Shown: one piece after another, positions 48,517 through 58,051 of the stretch | Position numbering within the stretch: the stretch's first letter is position 1 | How the letters are laid out: the number at the start of each line of letters is the position of its first letter | Origin: Curtobacterium sp. MCJR17_020 | GTDB lineage: Bacteria > Actinomycetota > Actinomycetes > Actinomycetales > Microbacteriaceae | DNA length: 64,000 nucleotides | Direction: 5' to 3' | Assembly: GCF_003234365.2 (NCBI RefSeq) | Contig: NZ_CP126260.1 | Location: 2,046,001-2,110,000 of the forward strand | The notes under the pieces: model-generated | The model's database searches: none | What the model saw: only the letters and a program-made list of their open reading frames with translations | Told to the model about the DNA's origin: nothing | Made by a program: the position numbers and the translations under genes

Positions 48517-48714
48517 TCAGCGCTCTCGGAGTCGCCACCAGGCCGTCTCAGCGAGGTCGAGGCCCATGTAGACCCCGTGCGGGGTGCGTCGGGACTCGGT
48601 CAGCGAGAACCGTCGCAACCGGTAGCCACCACCGAACCGGTCGATGATCGCCTCTGGGGAGGACTCGGCGTCGCGCTTGACGTACCAGGTGCGGTCGTCG
48701 ACGGACTCGATCAC
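48517..48714 (-). CDS. Small hypothetical protein
   Basis: A 65-residue, arginine-rich soluble protein that I do not recognise. The pattern TWYVKRDAESSPEAIIDRFGGGYRLRRFSLTE looks like a real folded domain, and the last third ends in WWRLRER. The GTG at 48714 is chosen because the frame further upstream runs into the helicase end; that longer start (48825) gives a low-complexity Arg/Ser stretch. It follows the helicase gene by 25 bases on the same strand. Confidence 0.58.
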   Translation of the reverse strand: MIESVDDRTWYVKRDAESSPEAIIDRFGGGYRLRRFSLTESRRTPHGVYMGLDLAETAWWRLRER

Positions 48715-48739
48715 GGGCGGACCGCCCGGACCGGACCCG

Positions 48740-50671
48740 TCACCGGCGCCCGCCGATGCGGGAGCGCAGGACGTCGATGCGCTTCTGGATCTGCTCGATG
48801 CTCGCCTGTGCCACGGCCGGCCCACCGCTGATGCGCCGGAGCTCGGCGTGGATGGAGCCGTGCGGCTCGTTCGAGTGCCTCGACCAGATCGACACGAGGC
48901 GCGCGAGCTCGGTCCGCTGCTCCTTGATGGTCATGTACATCGGGCGGTTCTCGGGCTCGGCGGCCTTCGGTTGGCCGTCCTTGACCGCCCGGCCCTTGGA
49001 GCGCTTCGCCTGGGTCGCCTGTCGCGCCCGGAGCAGGTCACGCACCTGGTCGGGTTCGAGGAGCCCCGGGATCCCGATGAAGTCGAGTTCCTCGAGCGAA
49101 CCGACCTCGCCGCCGGTGCCGAACTCGCCGCCGTCGTAGAGGACGCGGTCGAACGACGCCTGCGAGTCGAGCGCCTCGAACGGCTGGACCTCGAGCAGGC
49201 TCTCGGACGCGCGGTCTTCCTTGTTGGCCTCGGCCACCATCGCGTCTTCGGGGTTGTACATGCCGTCGTCGGCGTCCTTCGGACGGTCGAGGGCGTGGTC
49301 GCGTTCGAGCTCGAGCGTCGCCGCCAGCGCCATCAGTCCGGGCACGCTCGGCAGGAACACCGAGGCGATCTCGCCACGACGGCGGGCACGCACGAAGCGG
49401 CCGATCACCTGGGCGAAGAACAGCGGGGTGCTCGCGCTCGTGGCGTACACGCCGACGCAGAGCCGCGGGACGTCGACGCCCTCGGACACCATGCGCACGG
49501 CGACCATCCACCGCGAGGTGTCGTCGGCGAACGCGCTGATCCGGCTGGACCCGGCGGCTTCGTCGGAGAGGACGACCGTCGGCCGCTCCCCCGTGATCTG
49601 CTGCAGGATCCGGGCGTAGGCGCGGGCCGTGGTGGTGTCCGTCGCGATGACCAGACCACCGGCGTCGGGCACACCACGACGCACCTCGGTCAGGCGCTTG
49701 TCGGCGGCGGACAGCACGGCCGGCATCCACTCACCCTCGGGCGACAGCGCCGTGCGCCAGGCCTGCGCGGTGATGTCCTTCGTGACCTGTTCGCCCAGGG
49801 AAGCCGACATCTCGTCGCCCATCCGGGTCTTCCAGCGCATCTGGCCGGCGTAGGCCATGAACAGCACCGGCCGGACGACGCCGTCCTTGAGCGCGCGGCC
49901 GTAGCCGTAGTTGTAGTCGGAGATCGAGGTGCGGATGCCCTGCTCGTCGGGGGCGTACTGGACGAACGGGATCGGTGCGGTGTCGGAGCGGAACGGCGTG
50001 CCGGACAGCGAGAGCCGTCGGGTGGCACCGGAAAAGGCTTCCCTGATGCCGTCGCCCCAGGTGAGCGCGTCGCCGCCGTGGTGGACCTCGTCGAGGACGA
50101 CCAGGGTGCGCCCGCCCTCGGTGATCTTCTTGTGCACCTCGGGGTTCATGCCGACCTGGGCGTACGTGATCGCGACGCCCTGGTAGTGCCGGCCGAACAT
50201 GCCGTCGCCGTTCTTGAACATCGGGTCGATGCGGATGCCCACGCGGTCGGCCGAGTCCGCCCACTGCCGCTTCAGGTGCTCGGTGGGGGCGACGACCACG
50301 ATGCGGTCGACGGTGCCGCGCGCCAGCAGCTCGGTGGCCAGGCGGAGCGCGAACGTCGTCTTGCCGGCGCCGGGTGTCGCGGCCGTCAGGAAGTCACGCG
50401 GCTCGGACTCGAAGTACTTCGTGAGGGCCTCGACCTGCCACGCGCGGAGCTTGGAGGCGGTGCCCCACGCGGCTCGGTCCGGGAACGCCGGCGACAGGTG
50501 CTGGACGGCCGAGTTGCCGGCTGCTTCGGCCAGGGCGGCCGCGTCGGCTTCGTCGCGTGCCACCGCATCGGCTTGTGCGGAGGACGAAGGATCCGTCGAC
50601 GATGTGTGGTCGTCCCCCGACTCGGCCCACAGCGTGGCGGGCTGCTGCTGTTCGTACTCCGCTGCGCTCAC
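48740..50671 (-). CDS. XPB-like superfamily 2 DNA helicase
   Basis: A 643-residue DEAD/DEAH-box helicase. Motifs: Walker A AATPGAGKTTFALRLA, motif Ia VVVAPTEHLKRQW, DEVHHGGD, motif III LSLSGTPFRSD, then the second RecA fold with MVSEGVDVPRLCVGVYATSAS and motif VI QVIGRFVRARR. The C-terminal 180 residues have no named domain. It lies between a small gene and dinB on one strand, suggesting a DNA repair or processing role. GTG starts at 50671 and 50692 are both possible; the latter has a better ribosome site (AGGA, eight bases). Confidence 0.87.
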   Translation of the reverse strand: MSAAEYEQQQPATLWAESGDDHTSSTDPSSSAQADAVARDEADAAALAEAAGNSAVQHLSPAFPDRAAWGTASKLRAWQVEALTKYFESEPRDFLTAATPGAGKTTFALRLATELLARGTVDRIVVVAPTEHLKRQWADSADRVGIRIDPMFKNGDGMFGRHYQGVAITYAQVGMNPEVHKKITEGGRTLVVLDEVHHGGDALTWGDGIREAFSGATRRLSLSGTPFRSDTAPIPFVQYAPDEQGIRTSISDYNYGYGRALKDGVVRPVLFMAYAGQMRWKTRMGDEMSASLGEQVTKDITAQAWRTALSPEGEWMPAVLSAADKRLTEVRRGVPDAGGLVIATDTTTARAYARILQQITGERPTVVLSDEAAGSSRISAFADDTSRWMVAVRMVSEGVDVPRLCVGVYATSASTPLFFAQVIGRFVRARRRGEIASVFLPSVPGLMALAATLELERDHALDRPKDADDGMYNPEDAMVAEANKEDRASESLLEVQPFEALDSQASFDRVLYDGGEFGTGGEVGSLEELDFIGIPGLLEPDQVRDLLRARQATQAKRSKGRAVKDGQPKAAEPENRPMYMTIKEQRTELARLVSIWSRHSNEPHGSIHAELRRISGGPAVAQASIEQIQKRIDVLRSRIGGRR

Positions 50672-50694
50672 TGGACCTGATTCTACCGCCACCG

Positions 50695-51939
50695 TCAGTC
50701 CTGCCTGGCGTGCGGGACGTGGCCGTCGGGGGTCCGACGGACCAGGGATGCCGGACGCAGCACGCCTGCGCCGAAGCGCGCGGCGACCGCGTCGACCGTG
50801 GTCTCGGTCTCGCGCCACGGCGCGTCGTCGTCCCAGAGCGCGTTGCTCGCGGCGGCCGGCACGAGGTTCTCACCGCGGACCCCGATGAGCCGGATCCGGT
50901 TGCCCGGTCGGTGCAGCACGTCGTACAGCTCGACGGCTTCGCGGTGCAGCCGCTTGGCGACGTCGGTGGGCTCGGCGAGGGTGCGCGACCGGGTCAGTGT
51001 CGTGAAGTCGGTGTAGCGGACCTTCAGCGCGACGGTGCGGGCCTGCACGTCGGCGTGGCGCAGGCGGACGGCGACCTTGTCGGCGAGGCGCAGGAGCTCG
51101 CGCGCGACGTCGTCCCGCTCGGTCAGGTCGTGGCCGAACGTGACCTCGTGCCCGATGGACTTCTCGCCCACGCCGGTGTCGACGACGCGTGGGTCGCGCC
51201 CCCAGGACAGGTCGTGCAGACGCTGGCCACCGGCTGGCCCGAGCGCGGACACGAGCGACCCGAGCGGCGTGTTCGCCAGGTCGCCGACGGTGCGGATGCC
51301 GCGGCGCTCGAGGGTCTCCTGCGTCTTGCCGCCCACGCCCCACAGCGCCGAGACCGGCTGCGGGTGCAGGAACGCGATGGTGTCGGCTGCGGGCACGACG
51401 AGCAGCCCGTCCGGCTTGGACCGGCTCGATGCGAGCTTCGCCACGAACTTGGTCGACGCGGCGCCGACCGAGCAGTGCAGGCCCGTCTCGGCGTGGACCG
51501 TGCGCCGGATGGCCCGGCCGATCTCCCACGGCGTGCCGTACAGCCGGAGCGCGCCGGCGACGTCGAGGAACGCTTCGTCGATGCCGAGCCGTTCGACCCG
51601 CGGCGTGAACCGGTCGAAGACCGCCATCACCGCGGCGGACTGGTCGCGGTACTTCTCGAAGTGCGGCTCGACGATGATCGCGTTCGGGCAGCGGCGCTTC
51701 GCGATGGCCATCGGCATGGCGGAGTTCACGCCGTACCGACGGGCTTCGTAGGTGGCAGCGGTGACGACGGAGCGGTCGGAGTCGTGGCCGACGATGACCG
51801 GCAGACCCACCAGGTCGGGTCGGTCGAGCAGTTCGACGGACGCGAAGAAGGCGTCCATGTCGACGTGCAGCACGGTCGCCGAGACGTCGTCCACCGGTGC
51901 GTCGGAGACGAGCCGGTTGCTTCCGTCCTGCTTGCTCAC
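50695..51939 (-). CDS. dinB: DNA polymerase IV (Y-family)
   Basis: Error-prone translesion polymerase of 414 residues. Catalytic acidic residues are in VDMDAFFASVE (Asp27) and LGIDEAFLDV; the thumb and fingers include ATYEARRYGVNSAMPM and YRDQSAAVMAVFDRFTPRVE. The helix-hairpin-helix part has LWGVGGKTQETLERRGIRTVGDLA, and the little-finger domain is complete. The GTG at 51939 starts MSKQDGSN. No LexA-type box is visible upstream. It is followed after 2-23 bases by the helicase gene. Confidence 0.95.
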   Translation of the reverse strand: MSKQDGSNRLVSDAPVDDVSATVLHVDMDAFFASVELLDRPDLVGLPVIVGHDSDRSVVTAATYEARRYGVNSAMPMAIAKRRCPNAIIVEPHFEKYRDQSAAVMAVFDRFTPRVERLGIDEAFLDVAGALRLYGTPWEIGRAIRRTVHAETGLHCSVGAASTKFVAKLASSRSKPDGLLVVPAADTIAFLHPQPVSALWGVGGKTQETLERRGIRTVGDLANTPLGSLVSALGPAGGQRLHDLSWGRDPRVVDTGVGEKSIGHEVTFGHDLTERDDVARELLRLADKVAVRLRHADVQARTVALKVRYTDFTTLTRSRTLAEPTDVAKRLHREAVELYDVLHRPGNRIRLIGVRGENLVPAAASNALWDDDAPWRETETTVDAVAARFGAGVLRPASLVRRTPDGHVPHARQD

Positions 51940-51976
51940 ACCGAGATGATGCCAGGGACCACCGACATCGCCGGGC

Positions 51977-54304
51977 TCACCGTGCGCCGGTGGCCGCCGA
52001 ACGCGTGGCGGTCTCGCCGAGCACGGTCGCCCGGTGCCGGTCGGCCAGCAGCGCGAGCGCCTCGTCGATGCGGCCGAGCGCGTGCGCCGCGACCTCGACG
52101 GCCTGCTGGTCCGGACCGCCCGCCGCCGCGGCCACCGCCGTGTCGAGCTGGTCGCCGACCCGCGCCCAGACCGGCGCCGGCGCGGCGGACCGGGGCCCGG
52201 CCACGATGCCGTCCGCCAGGTCCGCGATCGACGAGGCGAGGCGGTGGGCGGCACCGGCCAGGGCGGCGGGCGGGTCCTGCGGGGGCGAGCCGAGCCTCCC
52301 GGCCGCCTCGCGCGCGAACGTCGCCGCCGCCTGCAGGGACGTCCGGGTCCTGGCGTCCGCGCGGGCGGGTCCGCCCGTCGGGAACCGCACCATCGGGCGC
52401 AGGACGGCGTCCAGTTGGTAGGTGGCCGCGTCGACGGCGCGCGATCGTGCGCGCAGGTCCGGTGCGGCGGCGTCGGTGGCCGTGGCGGCGGACCGGGAGG
52501 CCCGGCTCGCGCCCGCACCGTCGGTCGCGTCCGCCTCGGCGTCCGCATCGACCCCGACCAGCGCGAGCACGAACGCCCGGATCGCGGTCAGCTGCCGTCG
52601 CACGGCCCGTCGGATGACGGCCCGTGTTGCGATCGGGAAGACGACGGCGCTCACGAGCACGGCGACCGCGGCGCCGAGCAGGTTCTCGGCGAGGCGGATC
52701 GGGATGAGCGAGTCGGTGAAGCTGCCGGAGAACGCGTACACCTGGCACAGGACGACGACCAGGCACGCGACCCAGACCGAGTAGACGCCGCCGAAGCCGT
52801 ACGTGCCGACCGCGAGCAGGACGCACACGAGCACGAGCGTGAACCAGGGGTGCGCCGTGCCGACGACGTGCACGAGGACGATGCCGACTGCGCCGCCGAC
52901 GACCGTGCCGACCGCGCGGTGCAGGCCCTTGCGGACCCGCTCGTGCGTGGTGTTCGTGCCGGCGAGGACGATCATCACGCCGATCACGCCCCAGTAGAAC
53001 CGCGGGCCGTCGAGCAGCAGCGCGAGGGGCTCGACGATCGCGACGGCGATCGCGGCGTGCACCGCGGTGCGCAGCGAGACGGAGAGTCGCCAGCGGCGCC
53101 AGGGGCCGTCGGCGACGGTGTCGGCCAGCACCGGCACGGCCCCGGCCGGGCGGCCGCCGGCGAGGACGACGGGCGTGACGAAGGGCGCTGCCAACGCGAC
53201 GCCGTCGCCGCGGTGCGGCAGCTCGTCGCGGAGCTCGCGCCACCGCAGCCCGGCGCCCTGCAGGTCGGTGAACTCGGCGGCCATCCGACGGACGACGGCC
53301 GTCGTGCGCGAGCCGGGGTCGCCGGCGGACGCCGTGATGCCGTAGCGGGCGAGCAGTGTCTGCGCGGCGTCCTCACCGTGCCCGCCACCGTGGCGCAGGA
53401 CGATCGTGACGGCACGGAGCGCGGCGTGCCGGACGTCCGACGGCGCGCCGTGCTCGACGAGGGCTCCTGCCCCGCGCCCGAGCTCGTCGACCGCGAAGTG
53501 CGTGTCGAACACGAGCCGGTGGAGTTCCTCGGCCGTGGTGTCGGCGTCCACCCCGCTCGCGGCGAGCATCCCGTCGACCGTCAACGCGATCTCGTGGTAC
53601 CGGTCGCGGCTGCGACCGAGGCGGCGCAGGGTGCGGCGGCGTGCGGCCGGGTCGTCCGCCGCGGCGAGGACGGCGGCAGCGGCCTCGAGCACGGCCGAGC
53701 CACGGGCGACGAAGCCGCGGCGGGTGCGCAACAGGGCACGGTGGGCGTCCGGTCGGAGCACCAGGCGGACCAGGATCGTCGCGGCGAGCGAGGCTGCCAC
53801 GACGAGGCCGAGCGGCACGACACTCGTCTCGGGCAGCGGGAGGAGCAGCCCGCACAGGTACCCGGCGAACCCGACGATCGCGGCGTCGGCGGCCCACGCG
53901 CCCCACGCCGCCGCCGCGAACTGCAGGAACAGCAGCACGACGATGAGCACGAGCTCGAGGAGCCGGAACGACTGCAGGGCGATGCTGCCGGCCAGGGCGA
54001 CGACGAACGGCACGAGGACGGCTCCCGTGCGGGCAGCCGTCCGGCCGGTGCTCGGGTCGACGATGACCAGGCACGTGATGAACGCGGGCATCGCGCCGAT
54101 CATCACGCCCAGGATCGCGGGCAGGCCGAACGCGGTCGCGACGGCGTACCCCACGGCCATGCCGGCGGGCACCGCGACCAGGGTGCGGAGGGCACCGTCG
54201 GTCTTCACGAGCCCGGGGTCGAGCGCGAGGACCGCGTCGGCGAGTCGCCGGGAGCGGGTCCGTCGACGGGGAGCGGTCCGGTTCGTGGTGTCGGTCCTCG
54301 GCAC
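51977..54304 (-). CDS. FUSC-family membrane protein (aromatic acid exporter-like)
   Basis: A 775-residue membrane protein with two blocks of about five to six helices (about residues 40-190 and 400-540) and cytoplasmic regions between and after them, the architecture of the FUSC/AaeB family. Features include WGVIGVMIVLAGTNTTHERVRKGLHRAVGTVVGGAVG in the second block. The C-terminal 230 residues are Ala-rich and helical. Family members export aromatic acids or fusaric acid; the substrate here is not known. The GTG at 54304 has GAGGAGG about ten bases upstream, and the much longer open frame beyond it is not used. Confidence 0.87.
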   Translation of the reverse strand: MPRTDTTNRTAPRRRTRSRRLADAVLALDPGLVKTDGALRTLVAVPAGMAVGYAVATAFGLPAILGVMIGAMPAFITCLVIVDPSTGRTAARTGAVLVPFVVALAGSIALQSFRLLELVLIVVLLFLQFAAAAWGAWAADAAIVGFAGYLCGLLLPLPETSVVPLGLVVAASLAATILVRLVLRPDAHRALLRTRRGFVARGSAVLEAAAAVLAAADDPAARRRTLRRLGRSRDRYHEIALTVDGMLAASGVDADTTAEELHRLVFDTHFAVDELGRGAGALVEHGAPSDVRHAALRAVTIVLRHGGGHGEDAAQTLLARYGITASAGDPGSRTTAVVRRMAAEFTDLQGAGLRWRELRDELPHRGDGVALAAPFVTPVVLAGGRPAGAVPVLADTVADGPWRRWRLSVSLRTAVHAAIAVAIVEPLALLLDGPRFYWGVIGVMIVLAGTNTTHERVRKGLHRAVGTVVGGAVGIVLVHVVGTAHPWFTLVLVCVLLAVGTYGFGGVYSVWVACLVVVLCQVYAFSGSFTDSLIPIRLAENLLGAAVAVLVSAVVFPIATRAVIRRAVRRQLTAIRAFVLALVGVDADAEADATDGAGASRASRSAATATDAAAPDLRARSRAVDAATYQLDAVLRPMVRFPTGGPARADARTRTSLQAAATFAREAAGRLGSPPQDPPAALAGAAHRLASSIADLADGIVAGPRSAAPAPVWARVGDQLDTAVAAAAGGPDQQAVEVAAHALGRIDEALALLADRHRATVLGETATRSAATGAR

Positions 54305-54383
54305 GAGTCGGCCGCCTCCTCTGCGCTCGGGAGGCCAATCGTACCGGATGCTAACTATCCGGTCGTGCGGGCGGCAGTCGCAC

Positions 54384-54445
54384 GGTGCGAGGTTGATCAC
54401 TCGGTGCGGCGCTACAAGACTGCACGGAGTGATCAACCTCGCACC
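54384..54445. repeat. Long hairpin element between the FUSC and acyl-CoA dehydrogenase genes
   Basis: Perfect 19-base arms (54384-54402 and 54427-54445); inner GTGC/GCAC extends the stem past one G-G mismatch, leaving a 14-base loop. The stem contains TTGATCA and is not followed by T-runs. The gap 54305-54474 has no gene. It lies after the minus-strand acyl-CoA dehydrogenase gene, so a terminator role is possible. Confidence 0.75.
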
Positions 54446-54474
54446 GGGGCACGCGGACGGGGCACGCGACCGCG

Positions 54475-55668
54475 TCAGGCGGGCGGGCCGAGCACCGACG
54501 CCGCGAGCGTGCGCGCCGCCGAGTCCCGCGACGACGGGTGGTACTGGCCGGCTCGGACGTCGCGCGCCAGGCGGGCGAGTTCGCTCGAGGACCGGAACGC
54601 CGAGCCCCCGACCACCCGCATCGCCTCGTCCACCACGTGCTGCGCGGTGTCCACCGCCCGCGCCTTCGTGCCGACGAGCAGCGGGAACCACCGGACACCG
54701 AGGTCGTCCTGTTCGTCCACCGACCGGGCGAGCGCGTCGACCTGCAGGGTGATCGCGTCGACGGCGCCGCGCAGGTCCGCGATCGCACGCCGGACGTCCG
54801 GGTCCTGCGACCGGAGCGAGCCGTCGGCCGCGACGCGACGTCCGACGGCGGACACCGCCAGCGTGATCGCACGTTCGGCGATCCCGACGTACACCGAGGC
54901 GACGAGCAGCTCGAACGCCGCGAACACCCCGAACACGAGCGGGTCCTGGTTCGGCCCGACCGGCAGCGACCGCACGATGCGGTCGGCGGGGACGTGCACA
55001 CCGTGCAGCTTCGTCGTGCGGCTCTGCGTCGCCCGCATGCCGAGGGTGTCCCAGTCGTCCAGGTGCTCGACGTCGCCGTCGGACCGGAGCACGAAGCCGT
55101 GCACCAGCCGCGGTTCCGGCCCGGAGGTATCCTTGCCGAACACGCTCAGGACGTCCCACGCCGGTGCGAGCGAGGTGAAGACCTTGGTGCCGGTGAAGCG
55201 GTACCCGCCGTCGCCGTCCGGCTCCGCCGTCGTCGACGAGTCGAACAGGACGGCGTCGTTGCCGGGTTCGCTCACCCCGAAGGCGAGCAGGTGGCCGTCC
55301 GACGCGTGGTCGGTGACGGACTGGAGGAACGACGCACCCCGCGCAGTGACGGCGCGCGCCGCCTGCACCCACACCTGGTGCATCCCGAGACCGAGCGCCG
55401 TCGCCGGCGCGGCCTGGGCGAGGGTCCGCTGGACGGCGGCCGTGGCGCGGAGGCCGAGCCCGGAGCCACCCTGCGCCACCGGCACCCCGATGCGCAGGTA
55501 GCCCGCGGCGCGGAGTTCCTCGAGGTCCTCGGCGCAGAACGCGTTCGCGGCGTCGTACCCGGGGGCGCGTTCGGCGATGCGGGCGAGCAGGTCGTCCGGC
55601 ACGGTCCAAGCGGCTGCGTCCGTGCCGCCGTCCGCGCCGGCGGCTGCGCCCGTGTTGGCCTTCGTCAT
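54475..55668 (-). CDS. Acyl-CoA dehydrogenase family protein
   Basis: A 397-residue flavoprotein of the acyl-CoA dehydrogenase superfamily. The N-terminal helical domain, the FAD-contact region FGVSEPGNDAVLF, the beta domain YRFTGTKVFTSLAPAWDVL and LDDWDTLGMRATQSRTTKLHGVHVP, and the C-terminal helical bundle (HVVDEAMRVVGGSAFRSSSELARLARDVRAGQYHP) are present. I do not see the canonical catalytic glutamate position clearly, so it could be a dehydrogenase or a flavin monooxygenase of the DszC/HpaB-like branch. The start codon faces the SGNH gene with very little space. Confidence 0.87.
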   Translation of the reverse strand: MTKANTGAAAGADGGTDAAAWTVPDDLLARIAERAPGYDAANAFCAEDLEELRAAGYLRIGVPVAQGGSGLGLRATAAVQRTLAQAAPATALGLGMHQVWVQAARAVTARGASFLQSVTDHASDGHLLAFGVSEPGNDAVLFDSSTTAEPDGDGGYRFTGTKVFTSLAPAWDVLSVFGKDTSGPEPRLVHGFVLRSDGDVEHLDDWDTLGMRATQSRTTKLHGVHVPADRIVRSLPVGPNQDPLVFGVFAAFELLVASVYVGIAERAITLAVSAVGRRVAADGSLRSQDPDVRRAIADLRGAVDAITLQVDALARSVDEQDDLGVRWFPLLVGTKARAVDTAQHVVDEAMRVVGGSAFRSSSELARLARDVRAGQYHPSSRDSAARTLAASVLGPPA

Positions 55669-55691
55669 GGCACGAGACTATGGTCCGGAGC

Positions 55692-56486
55692 GTGTCAGAT
55701 CGTCATCCGTGGTCCAGGTACGTCGCGATCGGTGACTCGTTCACCGAGGGGATCGGCGACCCCGACCCCACCGTCCCCGGTGGGAACCGGGGCTGGGCGG
55801 ACCGGGTCGCCGAGGTGCTCGCCCACGGGTCCGACGACTTCGCGTACGCCAACCTGGCGATCCGCGGGCGGCTGCTGCAGCAGATCATCGACGAGCAGGT
55901 GGAACCGGCGCTCGCGCTCCGTCCGGACCTGGTCACGGTGTCCGCCGGGGGCAACGACATCATCCGGCCGGGCTCCGATCCGGACGAACTCGCCGAGCGG
56001 GTGGACGCGATGGTGTCGCGGCTGCGGAGCGACGGCGCCACCGTCGTGCTGTTCACCGGGCCCGACGTCGGCATGACGCCGGTGCTCGGCATGGTGCGCG
56101 GCAAGACGGCGATCTACAACGAGAACCTGCACGCCATCGCCCTGAAGCACGGCGCACTGGTGGCGGACATGTGGGCGCTCCGGGTGCTCCGCGACCCGCG
56201 CATGTGGGCACCGGACCGACTGCACCACTCCCCCACGGGGCACGCCACGATCGCCGCCGCGGTGCTCGACGCCCTCGGCGTGCCGCACGGCCTGGAGCCG
56301 TTCAACCCCGAACCGCTCGAGGCCCGGCCGTGGCGTGAAGCCCGCGCCGAGGACCTGGGCTGGGCGAAGGAGTACCTGGTGCCGTGGGTCGTCCGGCGCA
56401 TCAAGCACACGTCGTCGGGCGACGGCGTCTCCGCCAAGCGCCCCGAGCTGCAGGACGTCGTCGAGCACAAGTCCGACACCCCGTAG
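55692..56486 (+). CDS. SGNH/GDSL-family hydrolase
   Basis: A 264-residue esterase/lipase-like hydrolase without signal peptide. Block I GDSFTEG puts the nucleophile at Ser16; the glycine/asparagine oxyanion residues are in NLAIRGR and SAGGNDI, and the Asp-x-x-His pair in APDRLHHSPTGH. The GTG at 55692 is chosen because GGAG precedes it; an ATG at 55680 adds four residues. The substrate is likely an acyl or carbohydrate ester and is not determined. Confidence 0.9.
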   Translation: MSDRHPWSRYVAIGDSFTEGIGDPDPTVPGGNRGWADRVAEVLAHGSDDFAYANLAIRGRLLQQIIDEQVEPALALRPDLVTVSAGGNDIIRPGSDPDELAERVDAMVSRLRSDGATVVLFTGPDVGMTPVLGMVRGKTAIYNENLHAIALKHGALVADMWALRVLRDPRMWAPDRLHHSPTGHATIAAAVLDALGVPHGLEPFNPEPLEARPWREARAEDLGWAKEYLVPWVVRRIKHTSSGDGVSAKRPELQDVVEHKSDTP

Positions 56487-56524
56487 CGGAACGAGGGCCA
56501 TCGGAGTCCGCACGCCTCCCCGAC

Positions 56525-56586
56525 CGCGCCCCACCACGGTCATCGCGCCCCGACTCCCCAGGGCGCGATGACCACGGTGGGGCGCG
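56525..56586. terminator. 26-bp hairpin between the SGNH and serine hydrolase genes
   Basis: Arms 56525-56550 and 56561-56586 are complementary over 26 bases except two central positions, with a ten-base loop. It sits between two convergent genes (gap 56487-56618). No T-run follows. Confidence 0.8.
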
Positions 56587-56618
56587 AACCGGGTCGTGCA
56601 CCCCGTGGTCGGCGCCCG

Positions 56619-58001
56619 TCAGTCGGCGGGCCGGTGCAGCGTCAGCGCGCCGTCGTGCAGCGGTTCGGTCTCCCACGTCGTGTCGACCGTGCCGGCAGCG
56701 AGGTCGACACGGAGCCACAGCAGGTGCGGCGTCTCCACGAAACGGAGCGCGACGAGCACGGCGCCGTCCGGCTGGGTCGCGGCGCTCGCTGCGAGGGCAC
56801 CCTCGACGGCCCACTCCCCCTCGCCGACCGGCACCGACGCCGACGCTCCGTCGGCCGACACGGTCAGCCGGATCCCGTGGGTCCCGCGGTCGAAGCCCAC
56901 GGCGTCGAGCGCCGCACCGGGCAGCACGCGGAGTGCACGACCGGCCACGTGCTCGGGGACCGCGCCGCCACTCACCGCGGGCAGCCCCAGGGAGGCGAGC
57001 CGGGCCTCCAGGGCGGTGTCCGCACCCGTGGCGGACGGACGGTCGACGGCGGGCAGCAGGTGCTGCCAGGCCGCGTCGAGGACCGCCTGCATGTCGAGGC
57101 TCTGTCCCGTGATCGCGAGGACGACGTCGTGCTCCGGCAGGACGACGCAGAACTGACCGTAGGCGCCGTCGCCGCGGAAGCCGTGGCGGGCCATCCAGAA
57201 CTGGAAGCCGTAGCCCTGCGACCAGTCCGGGTTCTCCTCAGCCGGGTTCTCGACCTGCGTGCTCGTGGCGGCCGCGACCCAGTCCTCGTCGAGGATCCGC
57301 TCGCCCTCCCAGACGCCGCGCTGCAGGTACAGCTGCCCGAGCGCGGCGACCGCCGACGTCGTGGTGTAGCAGCCGCTGAAGCCGAGCTCGCCGCCGGACT
57401 CGTCACGGCGCCAGGACAGGTCGTCGATGCCGAGCGGGTCGAGCAGCCGGGGACGCAGGTAGTCGACGAGCGAGCCGCCGCTGACCCGCCGGACGATCGC
57501 GGCGAGCGTGTACGTGCACGGTTGGTTGTAGGTGAAGAGCGAGCCGGGTTCCTCGTCCGGCGGCAGGAGCAGGAAGCCACGCACGACGTCCATGCGGTCG
57601 AGCTCACGGGCCCGGTCGATCGAGTCCTCGCGGTGCCCGCTCGCCATCGCGAGCAGGTGCCGGACCCGGATGCGGCGGCTGCGTTCGTCCGTGATCTCGT
57701 CGTCGAGTTCGGGGAAGTACGACAGCGCGGTCGCGTCGAGGTCGATCAGTCCCTCGCGCACGGCGATGCCGACCGCCGCTGCGGTGAAGCTCTTGCTGAG
57801 CGAGTAGAGCAGGTGCACCCGGTCGGCTGCGTACGGCTGCCACCACCCCTCGGCAGCGACCTGGCCGTGGCGGAGCAGCATCAGGCTGTGCGGTTCGACG
57901 CCGGGGGTCGACTCGAGGGCGTCGACGAACGCGAGCACACCGCGGGCATCGATGTCGCGGGCGGAGGGGGTGGTCCGGGGGAACGTCTTCGTCGTCGTCA
58001 C
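56619..58001 (-). CDS. Beta-lactamase-fold serine hydrolase
   Basis: A 460-residue protein of the class C beta-lactamase/esterase family, without signal peptide. The nucleophile is Ser67 in YSLSK (Ser-x-x-Lys), and the Tyr-x-Asn-like residue is in FTYNQPCTY. The catalytic domain covers about residues 20-330, followed by a C-terminal beta-rich domain of about 130 residues. It is more likely a cytoplasmic esterase or peptidase than a resistance enzyme. The start is the GTG at 58001. Confidence 0.88.
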   Translation of the reverse strand: MTTTKTFPRTTPSARDIDARGVLAFVDALESTPGVEPHSLMLLRHGQVAAEGWWQPYAADRVHLLYSLSKSFTAAAVGIAVREGLIDLDATALSYFPELDDEITDERSRRIRVRHLLAMASGHREDSIDRARELDRMDVVRGFLLLPPDEEPGSLFTYNQPCTYTLAAIVRRVSGGSLVDYLRPRLLDPLGIDDLSWRRDESGGELGFSGCYTTTSAVAALGQLYLQRGVWEGERILDEDWVAAATSTQVENPAEENPDWSQGYGFQFWMARHGFRGDGAYGQFCVVLPEHDVVLAITGQSLDMQAVLDAAWQHLLPAVDRPSATGADTALEARLASLGLPAVSGGAVPEHVAGRALRVLPGAALDAVGFDRGTHGIRLTVSADGASASVPVGEGEWAVEGALAASAATQPDGAVLVALRFVETPHLLWLRVDLAAGTVDTTWETEPLHDGALTLHRPAD

Positions 58002-58051
58002 CCGTCCGACAGTACGGACTCCGGGTGGTGCGCGTCAGCGCGCGAGCACCG

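Noticed and set aside
51940..51976. LexA/SOS box upstream of dinB
   Set aside because: No GAACNNNNGTTC-type sequence is visible in the gap before the dinB start.
54305..55609. Upstream extension of the FUSC frame into the acyl-CoA dehydrogenase gene
   Set aside because: It overlaps a conserved gene on the same strand in another frame; the GTG at 54304 has a ribosome site and starts the family-like sequence.
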